DNA of 64,000 nucleotides from Sphingopyxis sp. YF1 (lineage in GTDB: Bacteria; Pseudomonadota; Alphaproteobacteria; Sphingomonadales; Sphingomonadaceae), in contig NZ_CP033204.1 in assembly GCF_022701295.1 (NCBI RefSeq), forward strand, positions 2,294,001 through 2,358,000, written 5' to 3'. Below, piece by piece: positions 1 through 7,982 of this stretch; position 1 is the first letter of the stretch, and each line of letters opens with the position of its first letter. Below the pieces are notes generated by a model. The model ran no database searches and had not been told where the DNA came from. It worked only from the letters and a program-made list of their open reading frames with translations. The translations under genes were made by a program, and so were the position numbers.

Positions 1-1701
1 CAGCGTGCGCTTGCCCTCGGCCACCACCGTGCCGTTGGCACGCACCACGAACACCTCGCTCTTGTCGCCGATCTTCTGGAAACCGCCCGCCGATTCGACG
101 AAATCGCCGACGGTCGCGCCGGGGCGATAGGCGAAGGAGGCGGGGCTCGGCACCGCACCGAACACGCCGACCGTCACCGGGCGCGACGGCACATGGATAT
201 TGTCGTTATTCTCGAGGATCAGGTCGCCGGGCAGCGCCGCGGCATCGACCGGCAGATCGAAAACGAGCCGCCCGTCGGGCTCGCGGCGGCGGAGCTGCTC
301 GACGATCGACTTGATCAGCGCGACATTGCCCGGCTGGACGAGCTGCGCGCGGTTGACCGACGTCACCGGCTGGCTCGACAGGAGCAGTTCGACATCGTCG
401 ATCGCGCGGTCGTAGCTCAGCCTCTGCTGGTGCTTGACGCTCTCGCGTTTGATCACGCTGGCATAGGGAAAAGCCTCGGTGGTCAGCCCGCCCGCCTGCG
501 CGACGACGTCGGCCATGCGCGTGCCCGGCTGGACATAATAATGGCCGGGGCGCGCGACCTCGCCGCTGACCGTGACGAGCACCGGCTGCTGGCGCAGCGG
601 CCGCGCGATGCCGATGTTCGACAGGATGCGGATCACGTCGCCGCGCCGCGCCTTTTGCGTGCCCGCGTCGGCGGCCGAAACCTCGCGCCAGCCCGCGGCG
701 TCGGGGCTGAGCGCGTTGAGCAGCATCAGCCGGCTGTCGTCGGCGACGGTGTTGACCCCGCCGGCATAGAGAATCGCGTCGGTCAGCACTTCCTGCGGCG
801 CGAGCTCGAAGATCGCCTCGCGGTTGGCGCTGCCGATCACCGCGACCTCGGCGCCCGCGGGCGCGATATAGATGACGTCGCCGTTCTGGAGCGCCGCATC
901 GCCGCGCTTGTCGCCCTTGAGCAGCAGGTCGTAGAGGTCGAAATCCGAGACGAGCTGCCCGCCGCGGCGGAGCTGGATCGACCGGAAGCTGCCGCCCGCC
1001 GCGGGACCGCCCGCCGCGAGCACCGCGTTGACCAGCGTCGACAGGCTGTTCACCGTATAGGAACCCGGGCGCGCCGCGAAGCCGGTGACATAGACCGTCA
1101 GGCCCTGCAGCCGCGCGACCCCGACCTCGAGGTGGAAACCGCGATACTGACGCGACACCTCGCGCTCGATCACCCCGTGCAGGTCGCCGTAGCGCACCCC
1201 GCCGACGCGCACCGCACCGACGCGCGGCACGAAGATCCGCCCTTCGCTGTCGACGACGAGGCGCAGCCCCGACGCCTGCACCGATCCGGTGAGCCCGAGC
1301 AGCAATTCGTCGCCGGGGCCCAGGCGATAGTCCGGAGGAATGGCCGTGGTCGGCGGTGCGGTGAAATCGCGCGCGCCGGGGACGAGCAGTTCGGCCCCGA
1401 AGCGGCGCAGCGGCTTGCCCGCGACCGCCGACACCCACGTCTCGAACTCGTTGGGCGGCGGCGGGGCCTTTGCCGCAACCGCTCCCCCCGGCTCGCCCGG
1501 ACGCACGGGATCGTCCGCCGCGATCACCGCGGGTTCGACCGTCCCGATCTCGACCGGCGGCACCGCGATCTGTTCGGTCGCCATCCCGCCCCCCGCGCCG
1601 GTGCCGCCCACCGGCGGCGCGAGCTGCGCCGACAGCGGCGCCGCAAGGCTCAGCGCCAGCACCAGCGAACCCGCTGCCAGCGGTCTAGACCCGATCATCA
1701 T
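1..1701 (-). CDS. Polysaccharide export protein, Wza/OPX type with repeated SLBB domains (3' end beyond window)
   Basis: Outer-membrane polysaccharide export protein that would form or gate the periplasmic/outer-membrane conduit for an exopolysaccharide. The N-terminus is a signal peptide ending near LSAQ, followed by a proline-rich linker. A Poly_export domain follows (YRLGPGDELLLGLTG, about residue 125 on), then repeated SLBB units recognisable by V-x-G-x-V-x-x-P-G-x-Y patterns such as VSGEVARPGHYYV and VGVFGAVPSPASF. At least 567 codons lie in the window and the stop is outside it. The ATG at 1699-1701 overlaps the stop of the upstream phosphatase gene (ATGA), so the two are translationally coupled. 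The length and several SLBB units suggest the larger OPX class rather than classical Wza. Family assignment is firm; the exported polymer cannot be told. Confidence 0.88.
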   Translation of the reverse strand, partial: MMIGSRPLAAGSLVLALSLAAPLSAQLAPPVGGTGAGGGMATEQIAVPPVEIGTVEPAVIAADDPVRPGEPGGAVAAKAPPPPNEFETWVSAVAGKPLRRFGAELLVPGARDFTAPPTTAIPPDYRLGPGDELLLGLTGSVQASGLRLVVDSEGRIFVPRVGAVRVGGVRYGDLHGVIEREVSRQYRGFHLEVGVARLQGLTVYVTGFAARPGSYTVNSLSTLVNAVLAAGGPAAGGSFRSIQLRRGGQLVSDFDLYDLLLKGDKRGDAALQNGDVIYIAPAGAEVAVIGSANREAIFELAPQEVLTDAILYAGGVNTVADDSRLMLLNALSPDAAGWREVSAADAGTQKARRGDVIRILSNIGIARPLRQQPVLVTVSGEVARPGHYYVQPGTRMADVVAQAGGLTTEAFPYASVIKRESVKHQQRLSYDRAIDDVELLLSSQPVTSVNRAQLVQPGNVALIKSIVEQLRRREPDGRLVFDLPVDAAALPGDLILENNDNIHVPSRPVTVGVFGAVPSPASFAYRPGATVGDFVESAGGFQKIGDKSEVFVVRANGTVVAEGKRTL

Positions 1702-2528
1702 GCGATGCCTTCTTCGTTCGCGGCGGTCTCGGCGAGCACGCCGAGCAACAGCTCGGCGGCGACGCGCCACAGGTCGGGGGTCGCCGCGGCGAGCATGCCC
1801 TGCCCCGCGCCGCCGACGCGCCACGGCGTGCCGTCCCAATGCGTCGCCCTGCCCCCGGCCTCGGTCAGGAACAGCGCGCCCGCGGCATGGTCCCACGGCA
1901 GGATGCGCTGGAACAGCGCGATATCGTCGTGCCCGAGCACAAGGCGCGGATAGCTTTCGGCGGCGCAGCGCGGCACCGGCTGCACCGCCAGCGCGCCCTC
2001 GGCCGCCGCCTCGACGCGCGCGCGCCGTTCGGCGGTCATGAAATGCGTGCCCAGCGCCGCTCGCGGCGGGGTGCGCAGCGCCGCACGCGCGCGCACCGGC
2101 TGGCCGTCGCAGCTCGCGCCCCCGCCGCGTTCGGCGTGGCACATCCGTCCGCTCAGCGGGTCGAGCATCCAGCCCGCAACCGGTTCGCCGTCCTCGACCA
2201 GCGCGACCATCAGCCCGAAGGGCGCGCGCCCTTCGGCAAAATTGGCAGTGCCGTCGAGCGGGTCGATCAGCCAGACGCGCCCGTCGCCGATGCCGTCGAG
2301 CAGGCGCGGGTCCTGCCCCGCCGCCTCCTCGCCGACGATGCGCGCGCCGGGATCCAGCGCGGCCAGCCCCGCGTGCAGCCGCGCCTCGGCGTCGCGGTCG
2401 GCGATCGTCACGATCTCGCCCGGCGTCTTTTCGTCGATCTCGCCGGGCGCGAGTTGGCGAAAGCGCGGCATCACCGCGCTGGCCGCGACGTCGCGCATCA
2501 GCATCGAAACCCGGTCGCGCAGGTCCAT
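1698..2528 (-). CDS. Inositol monophosphatase / CysQ-family sugar-phosphatase
   Basis: Predicted Mg2+-dependent phosphatase of the inositol monophosphatase superfamily (276 aa). Visible motifs are the metal-binding GEEAAG near residue 82, the hallmark WLIDPLDGTANF near residue 105, and the C-terminal PWDHAAGALFLTEAGG. The start is placed at ATG 2526-2528 (MDLRDRV), five bases after the stop of the aldolase gene; a longer reading frame upstream lacks family similarity. It lies between a polysaccharide export gene and an aldolase, overlapping the former by four bases, which suggests a role in sugar-phosphate or nucleotide by-product turnover for polysaccharide synthesis. Substrate could equally be myo-inositol phosphate, fructose bisphosphate or PAP; the sequence does not decide. 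Confidence 0.85.
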   Translation of the reverse strand: MDLRDRVSMLMRDVAASAVMPRFRQLAPGEIDEKTPGEIVTIADRDAEARLHAGLAALDPGARIVGEEAAGQDPRLLDGIGDGRVWLIDPLDGTANFAEGRAPFGLMVALVEDGEPVAGWMLDPLSGRMCHAERGGGASCDGQPVRARAALRTPPRAALGTHFMTAERRARVEAAAEGALAVQPVPRCAAESYPRLVLGHDDIALFQRILPWDHAAGALFLTEAGGRATHWDGTPWRVGGAGQGMLAAATPDLWRVAAELLLGVLAETAANEEGIA

Positions 2529-2533
2529 CGGCG

Positions 2534-3343
2534 TCAGGCGGCGACGCTGGCGAGGTGCGCGCGCTTGCCCGCCGCGCTGCGCTCTTCCATCATGCGGATG
2601 CGCGGCAGATCCTCCGCGGCGATCGCGCCATAATAGTCGCGCTTGTTCTGGAGCCACGCCAGCTCGAACGCGACCGCATTGGCGACCCCGGCCTCGAAGC
2701 CCGGGCCCTCGACCGCGGCGCCGTCGAACACGACCTTGCGCGTTTCGAAACGGTCGAGCCGCACCGCGCGCACCTCGCGCAGCGCCGCGGCGGCCTCGAC
2801 CGCCACCGAACCGCCGACGACAAGCTCGAGATCATGGTCGGCACAGGCGTGCGCGACGCGCAGCACCGCATCGGTGATCGACCGGTCGTTGATCGCGCCG
2901 CGCGCCATGCCGCGCGACAGGGTGAAATCGACGCGGCCAAAGACGATGCCGTCGATCCCCGCGGCAAGCGGCAGCATCGCATCGAGATTCTGCAGCGCCG
3001 TTTCGGTTTCGAGGTTGAACAGCAGCCGCGTGTCGCCGCGCTCGGCGCCGTAGAGCTTCTGCCCCGCATCGACGAATTTGGAGAGCGCATAGGGCGTCTC
3101 GACCATCGGCGCGATGATATAGTCGGCGCCATAGAGCTTCGACGCATGAAGGTCCGACACCGCTTCGCAGCCGCCGATCTTGAGCGCGAGCTTGAGGTCG
3201 GCGCGCCACGCCAGTTCGAGCAGGCGGAGCAGTTCGTCGGGGCGCGTGCCCTCGGCTTCGAACTCGGCCTTCACGGCAACCACGCCATGGTGGTCGCGCC
3301 CCTTCTTGAGCATGTCGAGCATGCGCTTTTCGGTGGAATTCAT
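2534..3343 (-). CDS. HpcH/HpaI aldolase / citrate lyase family protein
   Basis: 269-aa TIM-barrel protein with the family's signature segments: a KIGGCEA strand, ADYIIAPMVETPYAL, LLFNLETETAL and GIDGIVFGRVDFTLS. These resemble the metal-binding Glu/Asp and pyruvate-binding regions of HpcH/HpaI aldolases and citrate lyase beta chains. The start is ATG 3341-3343, preceded by a GGGAGACGGAAG ribosome-binding site; the longer frame upstream has no RBS and is basic, non-homologous sequence. It is first in a three-gene unit with the phosphatase and SLBB export genes. Role inferred from context: C-C bond formation or cleavage on a 2-keto acid used in polysaccharide biosynthesis. The substrate is unknown. 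Confidence 0.8.
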   Translation of the reverse strand: MNSTEKRMLDMLKKGRDHHGVVAVKAEFEAEGTRPDELLRLLELAWRADLKLALKIGGCEAVSDLHASKLYGADYIIAPMVETPYALSKFVDAGQKLYGAERGDTRLLFNLETETALQNLDAMLPLAAGIDGIVFGRVDFTLSRGMARGAINDRSITDAVLRVAHACADHDLELVVGGSVAVEAAAALREVRAVRLDRFETRKVVFDGAAVEGPGFEAGVANAVAFELAWLQNKRDYYGAIAAEDLPRIRMMEERSAAGKRAHLASVAA

Positions 3344-3482
3344 CTTCCGTCTCCCTTCGGTGCAAAGGCTGGTGACACGATGGAAGACGAAGGGACGCGG
3401 CCGGTTCCGCAACGATTTGGGCAGAAAAATATTTCCGCTGGCCGATCAAGGGTGGCTGCACGCCGTTCCGTCATTACAGGAA

Positions 3483-4196
3483 ATGCCTGTGCCCCCGGCT
3501 CTTCGCCTGCTCCTCCTCCTGTCGCTTCCCGGCGTCGCCGGAAGCGCGGCCGCTGCCGAGCAGGCGGCGCTCCCCGCGGGCGACAGCACCGCCTTTCGCG
3601 AGCGGATGACCGAGTGGCAGGCGCCCCCGCTCGAACCCGCTCCCGCCACGGCCGCCCCCGATCCGCAGGCCGGTCCCGCGATACTGCCCCGCCGCTCGTC
3701 GGGTTACGGCCTGCGCACCGACCCCATCCACGGCCGACGCCGCATGCACATGGGACTCGACATTCCGGGCGGCGCGGGCACCCCGATCCTTGCGTCGGCG
3801 GGCGGTACGATCGCCTTTGCCGGCACCGCGGGCAGCTATGGCCGGATGGTCGAGATCGACCATGGCGGCGGGCTCACCACGCGCTACGCGCACCTCGCGC
3901 GGCTGCTCGTCAGCCGCGGCGACGCGGTCGCCCGGCAACAACCGATCGCGCTGATGGGCTCGACCGGCCGCTCGACGGGCACCCACCTGCATTTCGAAGT
4001 CCGTGTCGACGGCCGCGCCACCGACCCGCTCGGCTGGTTCGGCGGTGCGTCCGCCCCCGCCGCGCCGCGCCGGGTCGCCGTGCAGGTGCCGTCCGCCCCC
4101 CATGTCTCACAATTCGCCGGCCGCCGCGCATCCCCCGCGCCGGCGGGCGCGGACGCCCTCAACGCGGCCCTCCCCAGCGGCGAAGCGGTGCGCTGA
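3483..4196 (+). CDS. M23 family metallopeptidase (LytM-type)
   Basis: 237-aa exported protein: a signal peptide (MPVP followed by a leucine-rich core, cleavage near AAAA), a short Pro-rich linker, then a peptidase M23 domain. Zinc ligands are visible in HMGLDI (H...D) and HLHFEV (HxH), with the typical GYGLRTDPIHGRRRMH lead-in and GSTGRSTGTHLHFE. The family cleaves peptide cross-links in peptidoglycan or activates amidases; all zinc-binding residues are present, so an active enzyme is likely. The start was chosen at ATG 3483-3485 (AGGA just upstream) because it gives the signal peptide. It ends three bases before the ECF sigma gene, so they probably share a transcript. Confidence 0.88.
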   Translation: MPVPPALRLLLLLSLPGVAGSAAAAEQAALPAGDSTAFRERMTEWQAPPLEPAPATAAPDPQAGPAILPRRSSGYGLRTDPIHGRRRMHMGLDIPGGAGTPILASAGGTIAFAGTAGSYGRMVEIDHGGGLTTRYAHLARLLVSRGDAVARQQPIALMGSTGRSTGTHLHFEVRVDGRATDPLGWFGGASAPAAPRRVAVQVPSAPHVSQFAGRRASPAPAGADALNAALPSGEAVR

Positions 4197-4199
4197 GCG

Positions 4200-4715
4200 A
4201 TGGCGGCGAGCGACACCGCGGCGAAACTCCGGCAGCTGCTTCTCGGCGAGCGACCGCGGCTGGTGCGGTTCCTCGCCGCGCGCGGCGCGGGCGACCAGGC
4301 CGAGGACCTGTTCCACGACCTGTGGCAAAAGCTCGGCGCGCTCACCGACCGCCCCGTCGGCGAGCCGCTGTCCTATCTGTTCCGCGCCGCCGAAAATCTG
4401 ATGCGCGACACGCGGCGCGCGGCACTCAGCCGCGACCGACGCCAGACCGACTGGCACGCGCTGGCCGACGCCCCCGGCGATCAGCCGGGCGGCGAACGCG
4501 CGCTGATCGCGCGCGAACAGATTGCCGCGGTCGAAACCGCGCTCGCCACGCTCGGCCCCCGCGTCGATGCAATTTTCCGGCGCTACCGGCTTGACGGCGT
4601 CGGTCAGGCCGATATCGCGGCGGAATGGGGGATCAGCCTGAGTTCGGTCGAAAAGGATCTGCAAAAGGCGTATCGGACGCTCGCCGATCTGAAGACGCGT
4701 TTCGATGCGGAATAG
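4200..4715 (+). CDS. ECF-type RNA polymerase sigma factor (FecI-like)
   Basis: 171-aa sigma-70 family protein of extracytoplasmic function type. Region 2 is recognisable in DQAEDLFHDLWQKL and LSYLFRAAENLMRD, and region 4 in LGPRVDAIFRRYRLDGVGQADIAAEWGISLSSVEKDLQKAYRTL, which contains the helix-turn-helix that reads the -35 element. Sequence style and the downstream DUF4880 protein place it near FecI/FecR systems. It begins three bases after the M23 peptidase stop codon and is followed at 52 bp by the mini-FecR gene. No TonB-dependent receptor with a signalling domain is present nearby, so the inducing signal is unknown. Confidence 0.88.
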   Translation: MAASDTAAKLRQLLLGERPRLVRFLAARGAGDQAEDLFHDLWQKLGALTDRPVGEPLSYLFRAAENLMRDTRRAALSRDRRQTDWHALADAPGDQPGGERALIAREQIAAVETALATLGPRVDAIFRRYRLDGVGQADIAAEWGISLSSVEKDLQKAYRTLADLKTRFDAE

Positions 4716-4767
4716 CGGTCCCGGCTTCGTCATGGGATAAAATCCCGTCGAGACAGGGAAGTGGCGA

Positions 4768-4962
4768 ATGCCGACGCATCCATCCGATCTGAAAGAGGTC
4801 GCCCGCGACTGGGCGATCCGCGTCGGCGACCCCGCGTTCGACGACTGGGACGCGCTGACGCGCTGGCTCGAAGCCGATCCCGCGCATCTCGCCGCCTATG
4901 AGGCCGCGGTCCACTCCGCCGACTGGGCGGCCGACGCGCTGCGCGCGCCAAAGGCGCCGTGA
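4768..4962 (+). CDS. Miniature FecR-like protein (DUF4880 domain only)
   Basis: 64-aa protein composed only of the N-terminal DUF4880 segment that begins FecR-type anti-sigma/sensor proteins: a WAIRVGDPAFDDWDALTRWLEADPAHLAAYE core. Full FecR proteins are about 300 aa, with a membrane helix and periplasmic FecR domain; here a stop follows the domain directly and no continuation is found in another frame. It lies 52 bp after the ECF sigma gene and its stop overlaps the GTG start of the next gene. Inference: it binds the sigma factor as a soluble, cytoplasmic partner. The alternative is a remnant of a decayed FecR, but the intact coupling to both neighbours argues for function. Confidence 0.75.
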   Translation: MPTHPSDLKEVARDWAIRVGDPAFDDWDALTRWLEADPAHLAAYEAAVHSADWAADALRAPKAP

Positions 4963-6074
4963 CCGCCGCGGGCGCATCGCCGCTCCTCAAGGATCTGCTC
5001 GGCCCCGCGGCGCTGGCAACCATCGCCGACGCCGGCACCGCCGCCTCGCCGCGCTTCGACCGGGCCGCCTTTCTCGCGGCGGCGTCGGACGGGCTCGAAC
5101 CGCTCTCGATCATGGAACGCGTGCGCCACATCGCCGACGCGCTCGTCCCCGCGCTGCCGCAGGATTACCCGTCCGCGCTCGACCTGCTCCGCGCGATGGC
5201 CCCGCGGCTGACGCACGGCTTCCAGGCGGTCGCGATCACCGAATATGTCGCGCGCCGGGGGACGGCGGACATCGACGCCTCGCTGGCGGCGCTCGCCGAT
5301 CTTACCCGTTTCGGCACCGCCGAATTCGCGATCCGGCCCTTTCTGGCGCAGGACGGCACGCGCACGCTCGGCGCCATGCAGCGCTGGACAAAAAGCGGCG
5401 ACGAGCATGTCCGCCGCCTCGCGAGCGAGGGTTGCCGCCCGCGCCTGCCGTGGGCGGCGCGCGTCCCCGCGCTCAAGGCGGACCCGACGCTCGGCGCGCC
5501 GATCCTCGAAGCGCTCAAGGCCGACCCCGCGGCCTATGTCCGCAAGTCGGTCGCCAACCACCTCAACGACATCGCCAGGGAACGCCCCGACTGGCTGCTC
5601 GACCGGCTCGCGGGCTGGTCGCAGGACGCGCCGGCGACGCGCTGGATCGTCCGCCACGCGCTGCGCACGCTGATCAAGGCGGGCGAGCCGCGCGCGCTGG
5701 CGCTGATCGGCGTCGGCCACGGCGCCGATATCGCGGTCCGGCGCTTTGCGGTCGAACCGGCGGTGCTGCGCCTCGGCGCACCGATCCGGCTCGACGCCGA
5801 CCTCGTCTCGACCGCGCCCGCGGCGCAGGCGCTGGTCGTCGACTATCGCATCCACTACGCCCGCCCGGGCGGCCGGACCGCGGCCAAGGTCTTCAAATGG
5901 AAAGGCCTCGACCTTCCCGCCGGAGCCGCAGCATCGCTGTCGATCCGCCAGACGATCCGCGATTTCAGCACCCGGCGGCACCACCCGGGGCGTCACGCGA
6001 TCGAACTGATCGTCAACGGCCGGACGATGGCCGAAGCCGCCTTCACGCTGCGGATCGACGAAGGCGACGCCTGA
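4959..6074 (+). CDS. AlkD-like DNA alkylation repair / HEAT-repeat protein
   Basis: 371-aa alpha-helical protein matching the DNA alkylation repair (AlkD) family: LKDLLGP near the start, alternating helices, and DPAAYVRKSVANHLNDIARERPDWLL resembling the central HEAT-repeat region. The C-terminal third, rich in beta strands (VDYRIHYARPGGRTAAKVFKWKGLDLPAG), is typical of longer members. The family removes or recognises alkylated bases by wrapping DNA; activity here is inferred. The GTG start at 4959-4961 overlaps the TGA of the mini-FecR gene (GTGA), indicating translational coupling and placing a putative repair protein under the ECF sigma operon. Confidence 0.78.
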   Translation: MTAAGASPLLKDLLGPAALATIADAGTAASPRFDRAAFLAAASDGLEPLSIMERVRHIADALVPALPQDYPSALDLLRAMAPRLTHGFQAVAITEYVARRGTADIDASLAALADLTRFGTAEFAIRPFLAQDGTRTLGAMQRWTKSGDEHVRRLASEGCRPRLPWAARVPALKADPTLGAPILEALKADPAAYVRKSVANHLNDIARERPDWLLDRLAGWSQDAPATRWIVRHALRTLIKAGEPRALALIGVGHGADIAVRRFAVEPAVLRLGAPIRLDADLVSTAPAAQALVVDYRIHYARPGGRTAAKVFKWKGLDLPAGAAASLSIRQTIRDFSTRRHHPGRHAIELIVNGRTMAEAAFTLRIDEGDA

Positions 6075-6108
6075 CGCCGGCCTGTCCGGAAAAGCTCTCA
6101 TCACCGTA

Positions 6109-6145
6109 GCCCTGAGCCTGTCGAAGGGCCGCTCTTTCTTTGAAC
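6109..6145. repeat. Dispersed palindromic repeat, CTGAGCTTGTCGAAG type
   Basis: The sequence CCCTGAGCCTGTCGAAGGGC, followed by a segment that recurs elsewhere (CTTTGAACCGTGAAG-like), belongs to a short dispersed repeat also seen at about 18348-18455 and 56871-56962. It sits between the convergent AlkD-like and hemN genes. Confidence 0.7.
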
Positions 6146-6200
6146 CGTGAAGAAAGGGATCGGCGACGCGTGCGCCAGAAGACTATCCCGCCAAGCCCCG

Positions 6201-7529
6201 CTATGCCGACAGCCCCATCGGCACCGCATCGGCGAACACGCTGCCGCGGACCGCATCGAACTGCGCCGCGATCAGCCGCGCGTAAGGCAGCGCATCGGCG
6301 CCGATCCGCAGCCTGTCGCCCTCCCATTCGAGCAGGTTCCGCGCCTCCAGCCCCGCCAGCGCGACACGCGCCGCTTCTGCCCAGCGGTGATCGAGGTCGG
6401 CTTGTCCGCGGCACAGCAGGTCGCGGATGATCGCGGCGCGGACGCGTTCCTCCTCGCCGACGCGCACCCCGCGGACCGCGGTCAGCCGTCCCTCGGCCAC
6501 CAGCGCGCGATACGGACCCGCGCGCTTTTCGTTCTGGACCAGCAGGTCGGGGAATTTGCTGATCGCGCTGGCGCCGAAACCGATCAGAACCTCGGCGTCA
6601 TCCTCGGTAAAGCCCTGGAAATTGCGGTTCACCCGCCCTTCGGCCGCGGCGGTCGCCAGCGGGTCGTCGGGCCGCGCGAAATGGTCGAAACCGACGGGGA
6701 TATAGCCCGCCCCGGTCAACCGCCGATAGCCGAGCGCCGCCTGTTCGAACCGCAGCCGCTGGTCGGGCAGGTTCGTCGCGTCGATGCGCCGCTGGCGCGG
6801 CAGCATGTCGGGCAGGTGGGCGTATCCGAACAGCGCGATGCGGCTCGGCGCCAGCCGGATCGCCTCGTCGAGCGTCGCGTCGAGATCGTCGAGGCTCTGG
6901 TCGGGCAGCCCGTACATCAGGTCGAAATTGATCGCGTCGATCCCGCGCAGCCGCAGCGCCGCCATCGCCTGCTCGATATCGGCGAGCGGCTGGACGCGCC
7001 CGATCGCCGCCTGGATGTGCGGGGCAAAGGTCTGGACCCCCATGCTCACGCGCGTGACGTTCGACGCAGCAAGCACAAGCGCCCATTCGGCGGTAAAGCC
7101 GCGCGGGTCGATCTCGATCGAGATGTCGGGCCGGCTCGCGTCGAACACCGTCAGGATGCGGTCGAGCAGGCGCACGAATTCGACCGGCGCGATCGCGTTC
7201 GGGCTGCCGCCGCCGAACGCGATGCGCTGGACGCGGACGCGCCCGCCGAGCCGTTTCGCGACCAGCGCGATCTCGTCGCGCAGCGCGTCCAGATAATCGG
7301 TCAGCCGCTGCTTGCGCCCCGCCGCGCCGGTGTTGCACCCGCAATACCAGCAGATCTGCTCGCAATAGGGAATGTGGACATAGAGCGACACCGGCGTCGC
7401 CGCCTCCAGCCCGTCGAGCGCACGCGCATACTCCTCGGCCCCGACCGTTTCGGCGAACTCCATCGCGGTCGGATAACTGGTGTATCGCGGCACGGGCCGG
7501 GCGAGCAGATCGGGATGATAGGTCCACAT
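6201..7529 (-). CDS. hemN: Oxygen-independent coproporphyrinogen III oxidase
   Basis: 442-aa radical SAM enzyme converting coproporphyrinogen III to protoporphyrinogen IX without oxygen. The [4Fe-4S]-binding CxxxCxxC is C56-C60-C63 (YCEQICWYCGCN), preceded by SLYVHIPY; further motifs are AFGGGSPN, ISIEIDPRG and RVSMGVQTF. The N-terminal YTSYPTA segment and length fit true HemN rather than HemW, which is encoded separately at 56972-58117. An FNR-box sequence lies 35 bp upstream of the start, fitting low-oxygen induction together with the adjacent cbb3 oxidase genes, whose haem it would supply. Confidence 0.93.
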   Translation of the reverse strand: MWTYHPDLLARPVPRYTSYPTAMEFAETVGAEEYARALDGLEAATPVSLYVHIPYCEQICWYCGCNTGAAGRKQRLTDYLDALRDEIALVAKRLGGRVRVQRIAFGGGSPNAIAPVEFVRLLDRILTVFDASRPDISIEIDPRGFTAEWALVLAASNVTRVSMGVQTFAPHIQAAIGRVQPLADIEQAMAALRLRGIDAINFDLMYGLPDQSLDDLDATLDEAIRLAPSRIALFGYAHLPDMLPRQRRIDATNLPDQRLRFEQAALGYRRLTGAGYIPVGFDHFARPDDPLATAAAEGRVNRNFQGFTEDDAEVLIGFGASAISKFPDLLVQNEKRAGPYRALVAEGRLTAVRGVRVGEEERVRAAIIRDLLCRGQADLDHRWAEAARVALAGLEARNLLEWEGDRLRIGADALPYARLIAAQFDAVRGSVFADAVPMGLSA

Positions 7530-7563
7530 ATTATGTGGTTAGCCGCGCAAGGACGGCATGACA

Positions 7564-7577
7564 TTGACCGGGATCAA
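7564..7577. promoter_or_regulatory. FNR-type binding site upstream of hemN
   Basis: TTGACCGGGATCAA matches the FNR/FixK consensus TTGAT-N4-ATCAA with one difference. It lies 35 bp upstream of the hemN start codon and downstream of the small secreted-protein gene. The regulator encoded at 16398-17087 is the likely ligand (inference). Confidence 0.8.
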
Positions 7578-7587
7578 TGCTGCGCGA

Positions 7588-7821
7588 TCAGCAGCAATCT
7601 CTTTTGCTGCCGTTCCCCTTGCCGCGCCGGTCGGTCATCGCGTGACAGGCCTTTGCGCATTCGCGCCGCTGCGCGGGGTCGGCGGGGTCGCCCGGTACCA
7701 GCATGCGTTCGGCGGCCGCGCCGCCGCAGGCCGGAATCGTCATCACATGCGCTTCGGCCGCAACCGGCGGCTGCATCAGCGTCGCGGCGGCGACCAGCAA
7801 GGGCCAGGGGCGGGCTGTCAT
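7588..7821 (-). CDS. Small secreted cysteine-containing protein coupled to ccoS
   Basis: 77-aa protein not recognised as a named family. It has a signal peptide (MTARPWPLLVAAATLMQPPVAAEA), then a mature part with four or more cysteines (PACGG, RRECAKACHAM, terminal RDCC) and a basic tail. Its ATG overlaps the ccoS stop (ATGA at 7818-7821), so it is translationally coupled as the last gene of the cbb3 assembly operon. The spacing of the cysteines and a histidine (CAKACH) suggests metal or haem binding or a disulfide, possibly in periplasmic copper handling for the oxidase. That role is inference only. Confidence 0.65.
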   Translation of the reverse strand: MTARPWPLLVAAATLMQPPVAAEAHVMTIPACGGAAAERMLVPGDPADPAQRRECAKACHAMTDRRGKGNGSKRDCC

Positions 7822-7982
7822 GGCTTGCCCTTTTCCTCATCCTCTTCGTCTTCGACGAAGATGCGCAGCGCCGCGCCGTCGAGGTCGTCGAACTGCCCGC
7901 GGCGCAGCGACCAGACAAAGGCCCCGAGGCCCAGCAGCCCCAGCCCCAGCGCGATCGGGATCAGAAAGACCAGCCCGTTCAT
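7818..7982 (-). CDS. ccoS: cbb3 oxidase assembly protein CcoS
   Basis: 54-aa protein with one N-terminal membrane helix (MNGLVFLIPIALGLGLLGLGAFVW) followed by the diagnostic SLRRGQFDDLDG stretch, the hallmark of CcoS/FixS, and an acidic tail. CcoS is needed for cofactor insertion into CcoN. The start overlaps the ccoI stop by four bases (ATGA), and the stop overlaps the next small gene. Length is normal for the family. Confidence 0.92.
   Translation of the reverse strand: MNGLVFLIPIALGLGLLGLGAFVWSLRRGQFDDLDGAALRIFVEDEEDEEKGKP

Noticed and set aside
2555..4594. A 679-codon open frame on the plus strand
   Set aside because: Overlaps the aldolase gene antisense and the M23 and sigma genes out of frame; composition is that of a shadow frame.
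4768..6074. Frameshifted full-length FecR
   Set aside because: The sequence after the DUF4880 domain, in all frames, encodes an AlkD-like protein with no FecR domain or membrane helix.
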